A stretch of 64,000 bases of DNA from Azospirillum isscasi (GTDB taxonomy: Bacteria > Pseudomonadota > Alphaproteobacteria > Azospirillales > Azospirillaceae), in assembly GCF_030849505.1 (NCBI RefSeq), contig NZ_JAUJFI010000006.1:16978-80977 (forward strand). Direction: 5' to 3'. A program made the position numbers and the translations under genes. Below, piece after piece: positions 34,923 through 44,413 of this stretch. The notes below the pieces were generated by a model. The model was not told the DNA's origin and ran no database searches. It worked only from the letters and a program-made list of their open reading frames with translations. Numbering within the stretch: position 1 is the stretch's first letter; each line of letters begins with the position of its first letter.

Positions 34923-35438
34923 ATGGCGAGACGCAAGGCCGGCAACGGCGAACCGACGCAACGCATCCTGGCGGTGGCGGGCGATCTGACCCGGACCGGC
35001 GTCAAGACCGGCGAGATGGGCGTGGCGGCAGCGCAGACCATCGGCTACCGCACCGCGATGATGGCGGCGGCCCTGAACAACCCCATCGACCTCGCCAACC
35101 CGGAATTCGTCCGCATGGGCTCCGAGAAGGTGGAGGCGATGGTGGAGGCCACCCACGCCGTCGCCAAGGGCATCGGGGAAATGCAGCAGGCCTGGATGAC
35201 CCTCGCGCAGGGCCAGCTTCAGGCCGCCATGGTGATGGTGAGCGGCCTCGGCCAGTGCCGCACGCCCGCCGATCTCGTGGAGTTGCAGCGCCGCACCGTC
35301 ACCGAGTCGGTGGAGGCCGGCATTCACGCCGCGCTCTACATGGTGGAGTCGGTCACGGCGCTGACCCACGCGGGCATGACCCCGGCCTACCGCACCGTCC
35401 GCGCCAACGCCCGCCGTCTGGCGAAGCAGCACGGGTAG
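34923..35438 (+). CDS. Phasin-family protein
   Basis: About 171 residues from ATG 34923, with GAGG nine bases before. The protein is helical and alanine/methionine rich (TRTGVKTGEMGVAAAQTIGYRTAMMAAALNN, then EMQQAWMTLAQGQLQAAMVM), a pattern of phasin_2 proteins that coat polyhydroxyalkanoate granules. PHA storage is prominent in Azospirillum. No phaA, B or C is seen nearby, so the granule link rests on family resemblance. Confidence 0.78.
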   Translation: MARRKAGNGEPTQRILAVAGDLTRTGVKTGEMGVAAAQTIGYRTAMMAAALNNPIDLANPEFVRMGSEKVEAMVEATHAVAKGIGEMQQAWMTLAQGQLQAAMVMVSGLGQCRTPADLVELQRRTVTESVEAGIHAALYMVESVTALTHAGMTPAYRTVRANARRLAKQHG

Positions 35439-35449
35439 GGTCGCGAGTC

Positions 35450-35523
35450 ACCACAAAGGCACGAAGGACACAAAGACACAAAGTTCTTCGTGAAATCCTT
35501 CGTGCCCTTTGTGTCTTCGTGGT
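35450..35523. repeat. Inverted repeat element, second copy of the 7.7 kb family
   Basis: The left arm near 35450-35483 and right arm near 35497-35523 use the same CCACAAAG, CACGAAGGACAC and GTGTCTTCGTGG words as 7725-7812. It lies between convergent phasin and lipoprotein genes. Confidence 0.85.
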
Positions 35524-35553
35524 TAAAACCCCTTACAGCTCAGGACTTTGCCG

Positions 35554-36759
35554 TCACTGCCCCAGCAGTTCGAAACTGGACGGGGCGGGGTCGAGCACAC
35601 GGGGGCCGGTGGGGGTGACCTCCAGCACCGCCAGACCGCGCTCCACCACGCCGTCGGCGCGCAGGCGGAACAGGCCGTCGATGCCTTCGAAGCCGTTGGG
35701 GTTGTTCAACGCCGCGCGGTCGAAGCGGCCCGCCGGGCCGGGCATCTTGGCCAGCACCGCGGCGATGGCCGTCGCGTCGTAGGACAGGGTGGCGATGCGC
35801 GGCGGCTTGCGCCCATAGGTCTTCTCGAAGCGCGCCTCGAAGTCGGCGCGGGCCTGCGGCGCCGGGGCGGCGAACCAGGCGCCGGCCAGGGCGGGTTCCT
35901 GGCCCAGGCCGGGTTCATCCCACAGGCCGGTGCCGAGCAGCTTCACCTGCTGGGTGTTCAGGCCGTTGGCGGCCAGCGCCGCCGCCAGACCCTGGGCGCG
36001 CGGCCCGCCTTCGGCCAGCATGACCGCCTGCGGCTGCACGCCGGCCTGGGTCACCTGCCGCGCCGGCTGGGCGAGGTCGGTCACCGCCGGGTCGTAGCGC
36101 TCCACCTGCGCCACCTGACCGCCGAACTGGCGCGAGGCGGCCTGCACCGCGTTGACCACGGCGTCGCCGTAGGCGGTGCGCGGGGCCAGAGCGACGTAGC
36201 GCGTCGCACCCCGCGACCGGGCGAAGCCGACCACGCGGCTCACCTGATCGGCGGGGACGAAGCCCAGCACATAGGTGCCGTTGCCGGCCTGGGTCCAGTC
36301 GTTGGTGAAGGCCAGCACGTCCACGCCGGCGGTCTGGGCGACCGGCTTCACCGCCGCCACGTCGGCGGCGAACAGCGGGCCGAGGATCAGGCTCGCCCCT
36401 TCCGCGATGGCCTGCCGCGCCGCGTCGGCGGCACCGGAGGGCGTGCCCTTGGTGTCGCGGGGCAGCAGCTCGAACCGGTCGCCGGCCAGATCGAACAGCG
36501 CCATCTGCGCCGATTCCAGCATGGCCTGCCCGATGGCGGCGCTGGAGCCGGACAGCGGCAGCAGAATCGCCACCTTCATGGTCTGCGGCGCCGCCGGAAC
36601 GGAGCTGACCGGCGCTTGCGGCGCTTGAGTCGGCGGCGCCGGGGCCTTTACAGTCGAGCAGGCCGAAAGCGTGCCAACGACCAACAGGGCGGCGGCAGCC
36701 TGCCGCCCCCAAGCGCGCGAGAAAGGTGTCGTCAAGCGTGCCACCAACGATCTCCACAT
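35554..36759 (-). CDS. Penicillin-binding protein activator lipoprotein (LpoA/LppC-like)
   Basis: A 401-residue protein from ATG 36759. The signal ends in the lipobox LSAC (about residue 34), followed by a proline/alanine linker. The remainder is a type I periplasmic-binding fold (TMKVAILLPLSGSSAAIGQAMLESAQMALFDLAG, GPLFAADVAAVKPVAQTAGV, then DGLFRLRADGVVERGLAVLEV) seen in the C-terminal half of LpoA. It is shorter than enterobacterial LpoA because the TPR-like half is absent, as usual in alphaproteobacteria. The rsmI start codon lies within its first codons on the other strand. Confidence 0.85.
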   Translation of the reverse strand: MWRSLVARLTTPFSRAWGRQAAAALLVVGTLSACSTVKAPAPPTQAPQAPVSSVPAAPQTMKVAILLPLSGSSAAIGQAMLESAQMALFDLAGDRFELLPRDTKGTPSGAADAARQAIAEGASLILGPLFAADVAAVKPVAQTAGVDVLAFTNDWTQAGNGTYVLGFVPADQVSRVVGFARSRGATRYVALAPRTAYGDAVVNAVQAASRQFGGQVAQVERYDPAVTDLAQPARQVTQAGVQPQAVMLAEGGPRAQGLAAALAANGLNTQQVKLLGTGLWDEPGLGQEPALAGAWFAAPAPQARADFEARFEKTYGRKPPRIATLSYDATAIAAVLAKMPGPAGRFDRAALNNPNGFEGIDGLFRLRADGVVERGLAVLEVTPTGPRVLDPAPSSFELLGQ

Positions 36760-37679
36760 CCGGTCCGGCGCCGGAGCCCGTCTCCGGGCCCGGCGTCTCT
36801 GGTGACGCTGAAGGTAGCGAGCCGAAGGCCGCAAGTAAACTCGGCGCCGGCCTTTATGTGGTCGCCACCCCCATCGGCAACGCCGCCGACATCACGCTGC
36901 GCGCGCTCGACACGCTGCGCCGCGCCGACGCCATCGCCTGCGAGGACACGCGGGTGACGGCGAAGCTGATGGGCATCCACGGCATCCACACGCCCTTCGT
37001 CTCCTACCATGAACACAACGCGGCGAAGATGCGCCCGGTCCTGATCGGCCGCATGAAGGCGGGGGAGGCCATCGCGCTGGTCACCGACGCCGGCACGCCG
37101 CTGGTTTCCGACCCCGGCTACAAGCTGGTGCGGGAGTGCGTGGCGGAGGGGGTGAAGGTCACCACCCTGCCCGGCGCCTCCGCCCCGCTGGCCGCCCTGG
37201 TGCTGTCCGGCCTGCCGACCGACCGCTTCCTGTTCGCCGGCTTCCTGCCCAACAAGAGCAGCGCGCGGCGCGCCGCCGCCGGGGAACTGAAGGGCGTTCC
37301 GGCCACGCTGGTCTTCTTCGAGTCGCCGCAGCGCCTGCCCGAGTCGCTGGCCGACCTCGCCGACATCCTGGGTGGGCGGGAGGCCGCGGTGGCGCGGGAG
37401 CTGACCAAGCTGTACGAGGAGGTGCGGCGCGGCACCCTGCCGGAGCTGGCCGCCCATTACGCGGAGGCCGGCCCGCCGAAGGGCGAGGTGGTCCTGGTGA
37501 TCGGCCCGCCCGGTGAGGAGGCGGCCCCGACCGAGGCCGACGTGGACGCCCTGCTGCGCGACGCGCTGGCCCGCCTGTCGGTCCGCGACGCCGCCGCCGA
37601 CGTGGCCGCCCGCACCGGCCAGAACAAGCGCACCGTCTATGCCCGCGCGCTGGAGCTGTCACGGGAGGGGAAACCATGA
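36726..37679 (+). CDS. rsmI: 16S rRNA 2'-O-ribose C1402 methyltransferase RsmI
   Basis: A 317-residue SAM-dependent methyltransferase of the tetrapyrrole-methylase fold. GTG 36726 is the longest start; the family core begins near residue 42 (GLYVVATPIGNAADITLRAL), so the real start may be later. Other motifs: IACEDTRVTAKLM, FVSYHEHN, ALVTDAGTPLVSDPGYKLV (SAM loop), FAGFLPNKSSAR, LVFFESPQRLPESL and VARELTKLYEEV. It overlaps by 34 bases the start of the divergent lipoprotein gene. yraN overlaps its stop. Confidence 0.93.
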   Translation: MSSSVPPTISTSGPAPEPVSGPGVSGDAEGSEPKAASKLGAGLYVVATPIGNAADITLRALDTLRRADAIACEDTRVTAKLMGIHGIHTPFVSYHEHNAAKMRPVLIGRMKAGEAIALVTDAGTPLVSDPGYKLVRECVAEGVKVTTLPGASAPLAALVLSGLPTDRFLFAGFLPNKSSARRAAAGELKGVPATLVFFESPQRLPESLADLADILGGREAAVARELTKLYEEVRRGTLPELAAHYAEAGPPKGEVVLVIGPPGEEAAPTEADVDALLRDALARLSVRDAAADVAARTGQNKRTVYARALELSREGKP

Positions 37680-38044
37680 GCGCGCCGGACGCGCTGCGCC
37701 GCCGGGCCGAGAGCTATGGCCGCTACGCCGAGCAGCTCTGCCGGCTGGCGCTGCGGCTGAAGGGCTACCGCATCCTGGAAAGCCGCCTGCGCACCCCGAT
37801 GGGGGAGATCGACATCGTGGCCCGGCGGGGCGACACTCTGGCCATCGTCGAGGTGAAGGCCCGCGGCGACTGGGACACCGCGAACGAGGCGCTCAACGCC
37901 CGCCAGCGGGGCCGCCTCGCCCGTGCCGCCCACGTCTATCTGGGGGCCAACCCCCAGTATGCGGGCTATGTCTTGCGCTTCGACGTCATGCTCGTTACCC
38001 CTTGGTCCTGGCCGCGCCACGTGCCGGACGCGTGGCGGGCCTGA
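37676..38044 (+). CDS. yraN: UPF0102 family protein YraN
   Basis: A 122-residue endonuclease-like protein. The PD-(D/E)xK-type pattern is visible: RTPMGEIDIVARRGDTLAIVEVKARGDWD, including Asp and ExK. ATG 37676 overlaps the rsmI stop by four bases, the classic rsmI-yraN pairing. Function is not established. Confidence 0.92.
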   Translation: MSAPDALRRRAESYGRYAEQLCRLALRLKGYRILESRLRTPMGEIDIVARRGDTLAIVEVKARGDWDTANEALNARQRGRLARAAHVYLGANPQYAGYVLRFDVMLVTPWSWPRHVPDAWRA

Positions 38045-38077
38045 CGCGAAGGCTGAAGCAGAGGAAGGACGCCGCCC

Positions 38078-38911
38078 GTGACCAGCCGCGCCGAAGCCCG
38101 CGAGATCCTGCGCCGCGTGGGGCTGCAGCCGGACGAGGACATCGATCTGGCCGAAGCCGCCCTGGCGCTGGGCGTGCTGGAAAGTCCGGGCGCCGTTCTG
38201 GCCGATTACCGCCGCCACCTCGCCGACATCGCCCACGATCTGGCGGAGCGCGTCTCGCCCGAGGCCGACGGGCTGGAGGCCCGCATCGCCTGGCTGCACG
38301 AGGTCATCGTGGAGCGGCACGGCTATTCCGGGGATCACGACACCTACGACGACCTTCAGAACGCCAACCTGCTGCGCGTGATCGACCGCCGCCGCGGCCT
38401 GCCGGTGGCGCTGGGCATCCTGTTCCTGCACGCCGCCCGCTCGCAGGGCTGGCCGATGCAGGGGCTGAACTTCCCCGGCCATTTCCTGGTGCGGCTGGAG
38501 GCCGACGGCGCCCGCGCCATCCTCGACCCCTTCAACGAGGGGCAGGTGCGCACCGCCGTGGACCTGCGCGACCTGCTGAAGGCCACCGCCGGCAGCGCCG
38601 CGGAGCTGGAGCCCGGCCATTACCAGCCGGTGTCCAACCGCGAGGTCCTGCTGCGGCTTCAGAACAACATCAAGCTGCGCCACCTCTCCGCCCACGACGT
38701 GCCCCGCGCGCTGGAGGTGCTGGAGGCCATGCGGCTGTTCGCGCCGGGCGAGGCGGCGCTGTGGCGGGAGACCGGCCTGCTGGAAGCCCATACCGGCAAC
38801 GTCGGCGCCGCCATCGCCGCGCTGGAAACCTTCCTGACGCTGACCGGCAGCGAACGGCACCGTCATCAGGTCGCCGCGCTGATCCAGCAGCTCAAGAACC
38901 GACTGAACTGA
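38078..38911 (+). CDS. SirB1-family transglutaminase-like/TPR protein
   Basis: A 277-residue protein starting at GTG 38078 after AGAGGAAGG. The first 200 residues form the SirB1 transglutaminase-like domain ([40 protein letters not shown] with a His, LDPFNEGQ), but the usual papain-like Cys is not evident. The rest ([40 protein letters not shown]) is a TPR pair. The biochemical role is not established. It lies between yraN and gshB. Confidence 0.85.
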   Translation: MTSRAEAREILRRVGLQPDEDIDLAEAALALGVLESPGAVLADYRRHLADIAHDLAERVSPEADGLEARIAWLHEVIVERHGYSGDHDTYDDLQNANLLRVIDRRRGLPVALGILFLHAARSQGWPMQGLNFPGHFLVRLEADGARAILDPFNEGQVRTAVDLRDLLKATAGSAAELEPGHYQPVSNREVLLRLQNNIKLRHLSAHDVPRALEVLEAMRLFAPGEAALWRETGLLEAHTGNVGAAIAALETFLTLTGSERHRHQVAALIQQLKNRLN

Positions 38912-38915
38912 CCAA

Positions 38916-38943
38916 CCCAAAGCCCGTTTCCCAAAGCCCGTTT
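38916..38943. repeat. 14-bp exact tandem duplication before gshB
   Basis: CCCAAAGCCCGTTT occurs twice back to back in the 46-bp spacer upstream of gshB, next to its ribosome site. Confidence 0.95.
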
Positions 38944-38957
38944 CGGAGATCCGCAGG

Positions 38958-39914
38958 ATGAGCCTTGCCGTCGCCTTCCAGATGGACCCCATCGAGTCCA
39001 TCAACATCGACACCGACTCGAGCTTCATGATGGCGCTGGAAGCGCAGAAGCGCGGGCATACACTTTACCACTACCACCCGCGCGACCTCAGCCTGACCGG
39101 CAACGTCCTGACCGCCCGCGTGCGGGAGATGACCGTGGTCCGGCAGAAGGGCGCCCACTACACGCTGGGCGAGCCGCGGGTCGTGGACCTGTCCACGATG
39201 GACGTGGTGCTGATGCGCCAGGACCCGCCCTTCGACATGGCCTACATCACCGCCACCCACATGCTGGAGCACATCCAGCCCAAGGTGCTGGTGCTGAACG
39301 ATCCGGCGGAGGTGCGCAACGCGCCGGAGAAGCTGTTCGTCACCCATTTCCCCGACCTGATGCCGCCGACGCTGATCACCAGCGACAAGCAGGCCGTGCT
39401 GGAATTCCGGGCGCTTCACAAGGACATCATCGTCAAGCCGCTGTTCGGCAACGGCGGGGCCGGCGTCTTCCACCTGAAGCCGGACGACGAGAATCTGGGC
39501 TCGCTTCTGGAGCTGTTCACCCAGCTCTACCGCGAGCCGGTGATCGTGCAGAAGTACTTGGCCGACATCCGCCAGGGCGACAAGCGCATCATCCTGATCG
39601 ACGGGGAGCCCGCCGGCGCCGTCAGCCGCATGCCCCAGGAGGGCGAGGCCCGCGCCAACTTCCACGCCGGCGGCAGCGCGAAGAAGACGGAGCTGACCCC
39701 GCGCGAGCAGGAGATCTGCAAGGCCATCGGCCCGGTGCTGCGGGAAAAGGGGCTGGTCTTCGTCGGCATCGACGTGATCGGCGATTACCTGACCGAGATC
39801 AACGTGACCTCGCCCACCGGCATCCAGGAGATCAACCGCCTCGACGGCTCGGCGCTGGAAGCCACCCTGTGGGACGCCATCGAGCGCCGGCATCGCGAGA
39901 GCAAGGGGAACTGA
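38958..39914 (+). CDS. gshB: Glutathione synthetase
   Basis: A 318-residue ATP-grasp enzyme of usual GshB length. Motifs: [25 protein letters not shown] at the N-terminus, [30 protein letters not shown] (ATP-grasp glycine loop), [18 protein letters not shown] and [16 protein letters not shown]. It joins gamma-glutamylcysteine and glycine with ATP in the cytoplasm. It is the last gene of the rsmI-yraN-sirB1-like run and converges with folA across a hairpin. Confidence 0.97.
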   Translation: MSLAVAFQMDPIESINIDTDSSFMMALEAQKRGHTLYHYHPRDLSLTGNVLTARVREMTVVRQKGAHYTLGEPRVVDLSTMDVVLMRQDPPFDMAYITATHMLEHIQPKVLVLNDPAEVRNAPEKLFVTHFPDLMPPTLITSDKQAVLEFRALHKDIIVKPLFGNGGAGVFHLKPDDENLGSLLELFTQLYREPVIVQKYLADIRQGDKRIILIDGEPAGAVSRMPQEGEARANFHAGGSAKKTELTPREQEICKAIGPVLREKGLVFVGIDVIGDYLTEINVTSPTGIQEINRLDGSALEATLWDAIERRHRESKGN

Positions 39915-39921
39915 AAATTCC

Positions 39922-39944
39922 CTCTCCCGGAGCGGGAAAGGGGG
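39922..39944. terminator. Hairpin between convergent gshB and folA
   Basis: CCCTCTCCCG and CGGGAAAGGG form a ten-base stem with one mismatch around GAG. It is a diverged copy of the 23275-23305 palindrome. Confidence 0.6.
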
Positions 39945-40451
39945 CTACATCCCAGCGCCGGCAGGGCGCCGCACAAGGTCCACATACCGGTAGGGCAGCC
40001 CGTTCTCGGTGAGGAGCGGGCCGCGTTCCGCTTCCACCCACTCGGCTCCCAGAGGCGGCATCACCGTGTCGCCCTCCACCTCCTGCTCCACGCGGGTCAG
40101 GTGGATGGCGTCGGCCAGCGGCAGCGTCTCGCGGAACAGGTCGGCGCCGCCGATCACGCAGGCTTCCGCCGCACCCTGCGCCCGGCACCAGTCCAGCGCC
40201 GCGCCGATCCCGCCGAACCAACGCACGCCGTCCCGCTCCCCCGCCGGGACGCTGCGGCTGACCACCAGATTGTCGCGGCCCGGCAAGGGCTTGCGGGGCA
40301 GGGAGTCCCAGGTGCGGCGGCCCATCAAAATGGGCTTGCCCAAGGTCAGTTCCTTGAAGCGCGTCAGGTCGCCGGGCAGGGACCAGGGCAGGGTGCCGTT
40401 CCGCCCGATCACCCCGTTGCGCGCGGCGGCCACCACCAGACTGATCCGCAT
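39945..40451 (-). CDS. folA: Dihydrofolate reductase
   Basis: A 168-residue enzyme from ATG 40451. Classic DHFR parts: SLVVAAARNGVIGRNGTLPWSLPGDLTRFKELT (Met20-like loop and the active-site Asp in PGDL), KPILMGRRTWDSLP (NADPH binding) and VIGGADLFRETLPLAD. It reduces dihydrofolate with NADPH. It follows hemW on the same strand after 49 bases. Confidence 0.95.
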   Translation of the reverse strand: MRISLVVAAARNGVIGRNGTLPWSLPGDLTRFKELTLGKPILMGRRTWDSLPRKPLPGRDNLVVSRSVPAGERDGVRWFGGIGAALDWCRAQGAAEACVIGGADLFRETLPLADAIHLTRVEQEVEGDTVMPPLGAEWVEAERGPLLTENGLPYRYVDLVRRPAGAGM

Positions 40452-40500
40452 CCGTGCCCCCCTGACAAAAAACAAGACCTCGCGCCGAGACCGTCAACTC

Positions 40501-41673
40501 TCACGCCAGCAGGGCCGCCAGCACGGCGTTCAACCGCTGCCGCCCCTCGTGGGTCGCGCGGATCGCGGCCTCGTCCACCTCCAGGAAACCGCCCTTCACC
40601 AGACGGTCCAGCGCCCCGGCATCGACCAGCGCGTCCAGGCCGCGGCCCGTCTCCTCGGCCAGCCGGGCGCGGGACACCCCTTCGCGCAGGCGCAGCCCCA
40701 TCATCAGAAGTTCCGACCCGCGGGCCTCGCGGGCGACGGGTTCGGGGGTGGCGGCGCCGTGGCCGTCGCGCTCCACCCGCTCCAGCCAGATTTCCGGGGC
40801 GCGGTGGGCGCGGGTGGCGAACTTCTCGCCGTCCAGCGTCAGCCGGCCATGGGCGCCGGGACCGACTCCGACATAATCGCCGTACCGCCAATAGGTCAGG
40901 TTGTGGCGGCTCTCCTCGCCGGGGCGGGCGTGGTTGGAAATCTCGTAGGCGGGCAGCCCGGCGCGGTCGAGCAGGCTCTGCGTCGCCTCGTACAGGTCGC
41001 CGGCCAGATCCTCGTCGGGCAGCACCAGATCGCCCCGCGCGTGCAGGGGGAAGAAGGCCGTCCCCTCCTCGATGGTCAACTGGTAGACCGACAGATGGCC
41101 GACCGCGTAGTCCAGCGCGCGGGTCAGTTCCGCCTCCCACGCCGCGACGGATTGGCCGGGACGGGCGTAGATCAGATCGAAACTGAAACGGTCGAAGGTT
41201 TTCGCGGCCAGTTCGATGGCGCCGGTGGCCTCCGCCGCGTTGTGCTGGCGGCCCAGGAACTTCAGCGCGGTGTCGTCCAGCGCCTGGATGCCCATCGACA
41301 GGCGGTTCACCCCGGCGGCGCGGAAGGCGCGGAACTTGTCCGCCTCCACGGAGGTCGGGTTGGCCTCCAGAGACACTTCCAGGTCATCGCCGCCCCTGTC
41401 GCTTCCAATGGGCCAGCGGGCGGCGATGCGCTCCAGCACGGCGCCGACCGTCGCCGGCTCCATCAGCGACGGGGTGCCGCCGCCGAAGAAGACGGAGGTG
41501 ACCCGACGCCCGGACGTTGCGTCTGCGTAATGATCCAGTTCCCGCAACAGCGCGGCGCGCCAGCGGTCGTGCTCGATCCGCTCGCGGACGTGGCTGTTGA
41601 AGTCGCAGTAGGGGCACTTCGACTTGCAGAAGGGCCAGTGGATGTAGATCCCGAAGCCGGGATCGGGTGTCAT
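40501..41673 (-). CDS. hemW: Radical SAM heme chaperone HemW
   Basis: A 390-residue protein. ATG 41673 overlaps the rdgB stop (ATGA); ATG 41682 is an alternative with a poor ribosome-site distance. The radical SAM site is [11 protein letters not shown] (CxxxCxxC plus the following Cys-rich region); [10 protein letters not shown] is the SAM glycine motif; [26 protein letters not shown] follows. The C-terminal HemN_C region ends with a winged-helix-like part. HemW proteins insert heme into targets such as respiratory enzymes and are not coproporphyrinogen oxidases. Confidence 0.92.
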   Translation of the reverse strand: MTPDPGFGIYIHWPFCKSKCPYCDFNSHVRERIEHDRWRAALLRELDHYADATSGRRVTSVFFGGGTPSLMEPATVGAVLERIAARWPIGSDRGGDDLEVSLEANPTSVEADKFRAFRAAGVNRLSMGIQALDDTALKFLGRQHNAAEATGAIELAAKTFDRFSFDLIYARPGQSVAAWEAELTRALDYAVGHLSVYQLTIEEGTAFFPLHARGDLVLPDEDLAGDLYEATQSLLDRAGLPAYEISNHARPGEESRHNLTYWRYGDYVGVGPGAHGRLTLDGEKFATRAHRAPEIWLERVERDGHGAATPEPVAREARGSELLMMGLRLREGVSRARLAEETGRGLDALVDAGALDRLVKGGFLEVDEAAIRATHEGRQRLNAVLAALLA

Positions 41674-42272
41674 TTGAAGCATCGCTCCACAAGCTGGCGG
41701 AAGGCGTCGGCCCGGTGGCTCATCTCATGCTTTTTAGCCGGGTCCATCTCGCCGAATGTGATGTCGTGGCCGTCCGGTTTAAACATCGGATCGTAACCGA
41801 AACCATGTTCGCCGCGCGGCGGCCAGACCAGCGTGCCGGTGCAGCGGCCCTCGACCGTCTCGACATGGCCGTCCGGCCAGGCGAGCGACAGGGCGCAGAC
41901 GAAATACGCGCTGCGGTCGGCCTGGTCCTTGAGGCCGTCCTCCACCTTGCCCATGGCCATCCGGAAGTCCTTGGCGGGACCGGCCCAGCGGGCGGAGTAG
42001 ATGCCGGGATCGCCGTTCAGCGCCGGCACCACCAGCCCGCTGTCGTCGGCCAGCGCCACATGGCCGGCCCCGGCGGCGGCCAGCGCCTTCAGTTCGGCGT
42101 TGGCGACGAAGGTCGTCCCCGTCTCCTCCGGCTCCGGCAGTCCAAGCTCGCCCGCGGACACGAAGGACGCGGCGTAGGGGCCGAGCAGCTCCGCGATCTC
42201 GCGGACCTTGCCCTTGTTGTGGCTGGCGATCACCAGCGTGCCGCCGGTGAAGCGGCGGGGGAGGGTGGTCAT
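41670..42272 (-). CDS. rdgB: XTP/dITP diphosphatase (non-canonical purine NTP pyrophosphatase)
   Basis: A 200-residue Ham1/RdgB protein. Motifs: [18 protein letters not shown] (nucleotide binding), [35 protein letters not shown] (metal-binding Asp-Asp), GFGYDPMF and MSHRADAF. It hydrolyses dITP and XTP to monophosphates, keeping deaminated purines out of DNA. It sits between rph and hemW on one strand, a frequent order. Confidence 0.96.
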   Translation of the reverse strand: MTTLPRRFTGGTLVIASHNKGKVREIAELLGPYAASFVSAGELGLPEPEETGTTFVANAELKALAAAGAGHVALADDSGLVVPALNGDPGIYSARWAGPAKDFRMAMGKVEDGLKDQADRSAYFVCALSLAWPDGHVETVEGRCTGTLVWPPRGEHGFGYDPMFKPDGHDITFGEMDPAKKHEMSHRADAFRQLVERCFK

Positions 42273-42298
42273 GGGGGTTCCTTCCGTCTCAAACCTTT

Positions 42299-42366
42299 GC
42301 CCCCACCCTCCCGCTTCGCGGATTCCTCCCTCCCCCGCTGTCGCAGGGGAGGGTCAGGGTGGGGGC
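42299..42366. repeat. Nested CT/GA-rich palindrome between rph and rdgB
   Basis: Outer arms GCCCCCACCCT (42299-42309) and its complement (42356-42366) are 11 bp and perfect; inside, CCCTCCCC pairs with GGGGAGGG. No T-run is seen, so it is more like a dispersed repeat than a terminator. It is related to the hairpin inside the broken glycosyltransferase. Confidence 0.85.
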
Positions 42367-42383
42367 AAGCGCAAACCGCGCCC

Positions 42384-43103
42384 TTACTTCACCGCGATCG
42401 CCGCTTTCTGCAAGGCCACCAGCTCGTCGATGCCCTTGCGGGCGAGCGCCAGCAGCTCCATGAACTGCGGCTCGGTGAAGGGGCGCTCCTCGGCGGTGCC
42501 CTGCACTTCGACGATGCCCCCCTGGCCGGTCAGCACGAAATTGGCGTCGGCCTGGGCGGTCGAATCCTCGGGGTAGTCGAGGTCGAGCACGCTGGCGTTC
42601 TTGTAGATGCCGCAGGAGACGGCGGCCACATGGTCGGTCAGCGGCATGGTCTTGATGGCGCCGATCGACAGCAGATGCTGGAAGGCCAGATGCAACGCCA
42701 CGAAGCTGCCGGTGATCGCCGCGGTGCGGGTGCCGCCGTCGGCCTGGAGGACGTCGCAGTCGATCTTGATCTGCTTCTCGCCCATGGCGGCGCGGTCGGT
42801 GACGGCGCGCAGCGCGCGGCCGATCAGGCGCTGGATCTCCTGGGTGCGGCCCGACTGCTTGCCCTTGGCGGCCTCGCGGTCGGTGCGGCTGTGGGTGGAG
42901 CGCGGCAGCATGCCGTACTCGGCGGTGACCCAGCCGAGCCCCGTGTTCTTCAGGAAGCGCGGCACGCCCTCGTCCACGCTGGCGGTGCACAGGACGTGCG
43001 TGTCGCCGAAACGCACCAGGCAGGACCCCTCGGCGTGCTTGCTGAAATGGGGCTCAAGGGAAACGGTGCGCAACTGGTCGTGGGCGCGGCCGGAGGGACG
43101 CAT
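42384..43103 (-). CDS. rph: Ribonuclease PH
   Basis: A 239-residue phosphorolytic exoribonuclease. Motifs: [28 protein letters not shown] at the start, [35 protein letters not shown] (catalytic Asp residues) and [13 protein letters not shown] [22 protein letters not shown]. It trims 3' ends of tRNA precursors with phosphate. It is divergent from hrcA across a 175-bp gap, a standard alphaproteobacterial arrangement. Confidence 0.97.
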   Translation of the reverse strand: MRPSGRAHDQLRTVSLEPHFSKHAEGSCLVRFGDTHVLCTASVDEGVPRFLKNTGLGWVTAEYGMLPRSTHSRTDREAAKGKQSGRTQEIQRLIGRALRAVTDRAAMGEKQIKIDCDVLQADGGTRTAAITGSFVALHLAFQHLLSIGAIKTMPLTDHVAAVSCGIYKNASVLDLDYPEDSTAQADANFVLTGQGGIVEVQGTAEERPFTEPQFMELLALARKGIDELVALQKAAIAVK

Positions 43104-43188
43104 CGGGCATGATCCGCAGCTTTGTTGAAAACGGCGGGCAAGCTAGCGCCCGATGCCCCCGCCGTCCAGCGCGCAACCGGGGCGCACG

Positions 43189-43216
43189 TTGATTCGGCGG
43201 GGACACCTGCCTAAAT
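43189..43216 (+). promoter_or_regulatory. Candidate promoter for hrcA
   Basis: TTGATT (43189-43194) and CTAAAT (43211-43216) are 16 bases apart, about 60 bases before hrcA. No CIRCE element (TTAGCACTC-N9-GAGTGCTAA) was recognised here. Confidence 0.45.
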
Positions 43217-43278
43217 TCGGGACGCCGCTTCCGCAACCCGACCTTATCCCAACCTTCGTGCCCGGTTCCCGCCCCGCC

Positions 43279-44319
43279 ATGATCACCGAGCTGAACCAAC
43301 GGTCCCGCGAGATCTTCCGGCTGATCGTCGACGCCTATGTGGCGACCGGCGAGCCGGTGGGCTCGCGCACCATCTCGCGCAGGCTCGGCATGGCCCTGTC
43401 CCCCGCGACCATCCGCAACGTCATGGCCGACCTGGAGGAGCAGGGGCTGCTCTACGCCCCCCACACCTCGGCGGGCCGCATCCCGACCGAGGCGGGGCTG
43501 CGCCTGTTCGTCAACGGCCTGCTGGAGATCGGCAGCCTGAGCGAGGACGAGCGCGGCTCCATCGAGGCCAAATGCGCCTCCTCCGGGCGGTCGCTGCAGG
43601 ACGTGCTGGGCGAGGCGTCCACCCTGCTGTCCGGCCTGTCGCACTGCGCCGGGCTGGTGGTGGCGCCGAAGACCGACCGGCCCCTGAAGCACATCGAGTT
43701 CGTCTCGCTGGCCCCGGGCCGCGCGCTGGTCGTGTTGGTCAACGAGGACGGGCTGGTCGAGAACCGCGTCATCGAGGTGCCGGTGGGGGTGCCCGCCGCG
43801 ACGCTCCAGATGGTGTCCAACTTCCTCAGCGCGAAGCTGGTGGGCCGCACGCTGGACGAGGCGCGGCAGGCCGTGCTGCGCGAGATCGAGGACCAGAAGA
43901 CCGAGCTGGACGAATTGTCGCAGCGCGTGGTCTCCGCCGGCCTCGCCACCTGGGCGGGCAGCAGCGGGCAGAACAGCGGCCAGCTCATCGTGCGCGGCCA
44001 GGCGAAGCTTCTGGAGGACGTCACCGCCTTGTCGGACCTGGAGCGCGTGCGCGCCCTGTTCGAGGCGCTGGAGACCAAGGAGACCATGCTGCGCCTGCTC
44101 GACGCCACCGGGAAGGGTGACGGCGTGCAGATCTTCATCGGGGCGGAAAATGTGCTGTTCGGCCATTCCGGCTGTTCGCTGATCATCTCGCCGTTCCAGA
44201 ACAGCCGCGAGCAGGTGATCGGCGCCATCGGCGTGATCGGTCCGACCCGCATCAATTATGCGCGCATCATCCCGCTTGTGGATTATACAGCCAAGGTCAT
44301 CAGCCGCCTTGTCGGGTGA
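43279..44319 (+). CDS. hrcA: Heat-inducible transcription repressor HrcA
   Basis: A 346-residue protein from ATG 43279. The N-terminal winged helix (NQRSREIFRLIVDAYVATGEPVGSRTISRRLGMALSPATIRNVMADLEEQGLL and SAGRIPTEAGLR) binds CIRCE; the GAF-like core and dimerisation region follow, ending FQNSREQVIGAIGVIGPTRINYARIIPLVDY. HrcA represses groESL-type promoters with CIRCE. It is followed by grpE after 94 bases. No CIRCE is seen in this window, so the target is presumably elsewhere. Confidence 0.96.
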   Translation: MITELNQRSREIFRLIVDAYVATGEPVGSRTISRRLGMALSPATIRNVMADLEEQGLLYAPHTSAGRIPTEAGLRLFVNGLLEIGSLSEDERGSIEAKCASSGRSLQDVLGEASTLLSGLSHCAGLVVAPKTDRPLKHIEFVSLAPGRALVVLVNEDGLVENRVIEVPVGVPAATLQMVSNFLSAKLVGRTLDEARQAVLREIEDQKTELDELSQRVVSAGLATWAGSSGQNSGQLIVRGQAKLLEDVTALSDLERVRALFEALETKETMLRLLDATGKGDGVQIFIGAENVLFGHSGCSLIISPFQNSREQVIGAIGVIGPTRINYARIIPLVDYTAKVISRLVG

Positions 44320-44352
44320 TGGCGGCTTGGCAACGCTTCGATCCGTCAGACC

Positions 44353-44384
44353 ACCCCATCAGACTCAGACCCCATCAGACTCAG
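44353..44384. repeat. 16-bp exact tandem duplication upstream of grpE
   Basis: ACCCCATCAGACTCAG occurs twice back to back in the hrcA-grpE spacer. Confidence 0.95.
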
Positions 44385-44413
44385 ACGACACACGAGACGA
44401 CAACGAGAGAGCC

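Noticed and set aside
40501..41673. Oxygen-independent coproporphyrinogen oxidase (HemN)
   Set aside because: The length and the rdgB-linked position fit HemW; true HemN proteins are longer, with a distinct N-terminus.
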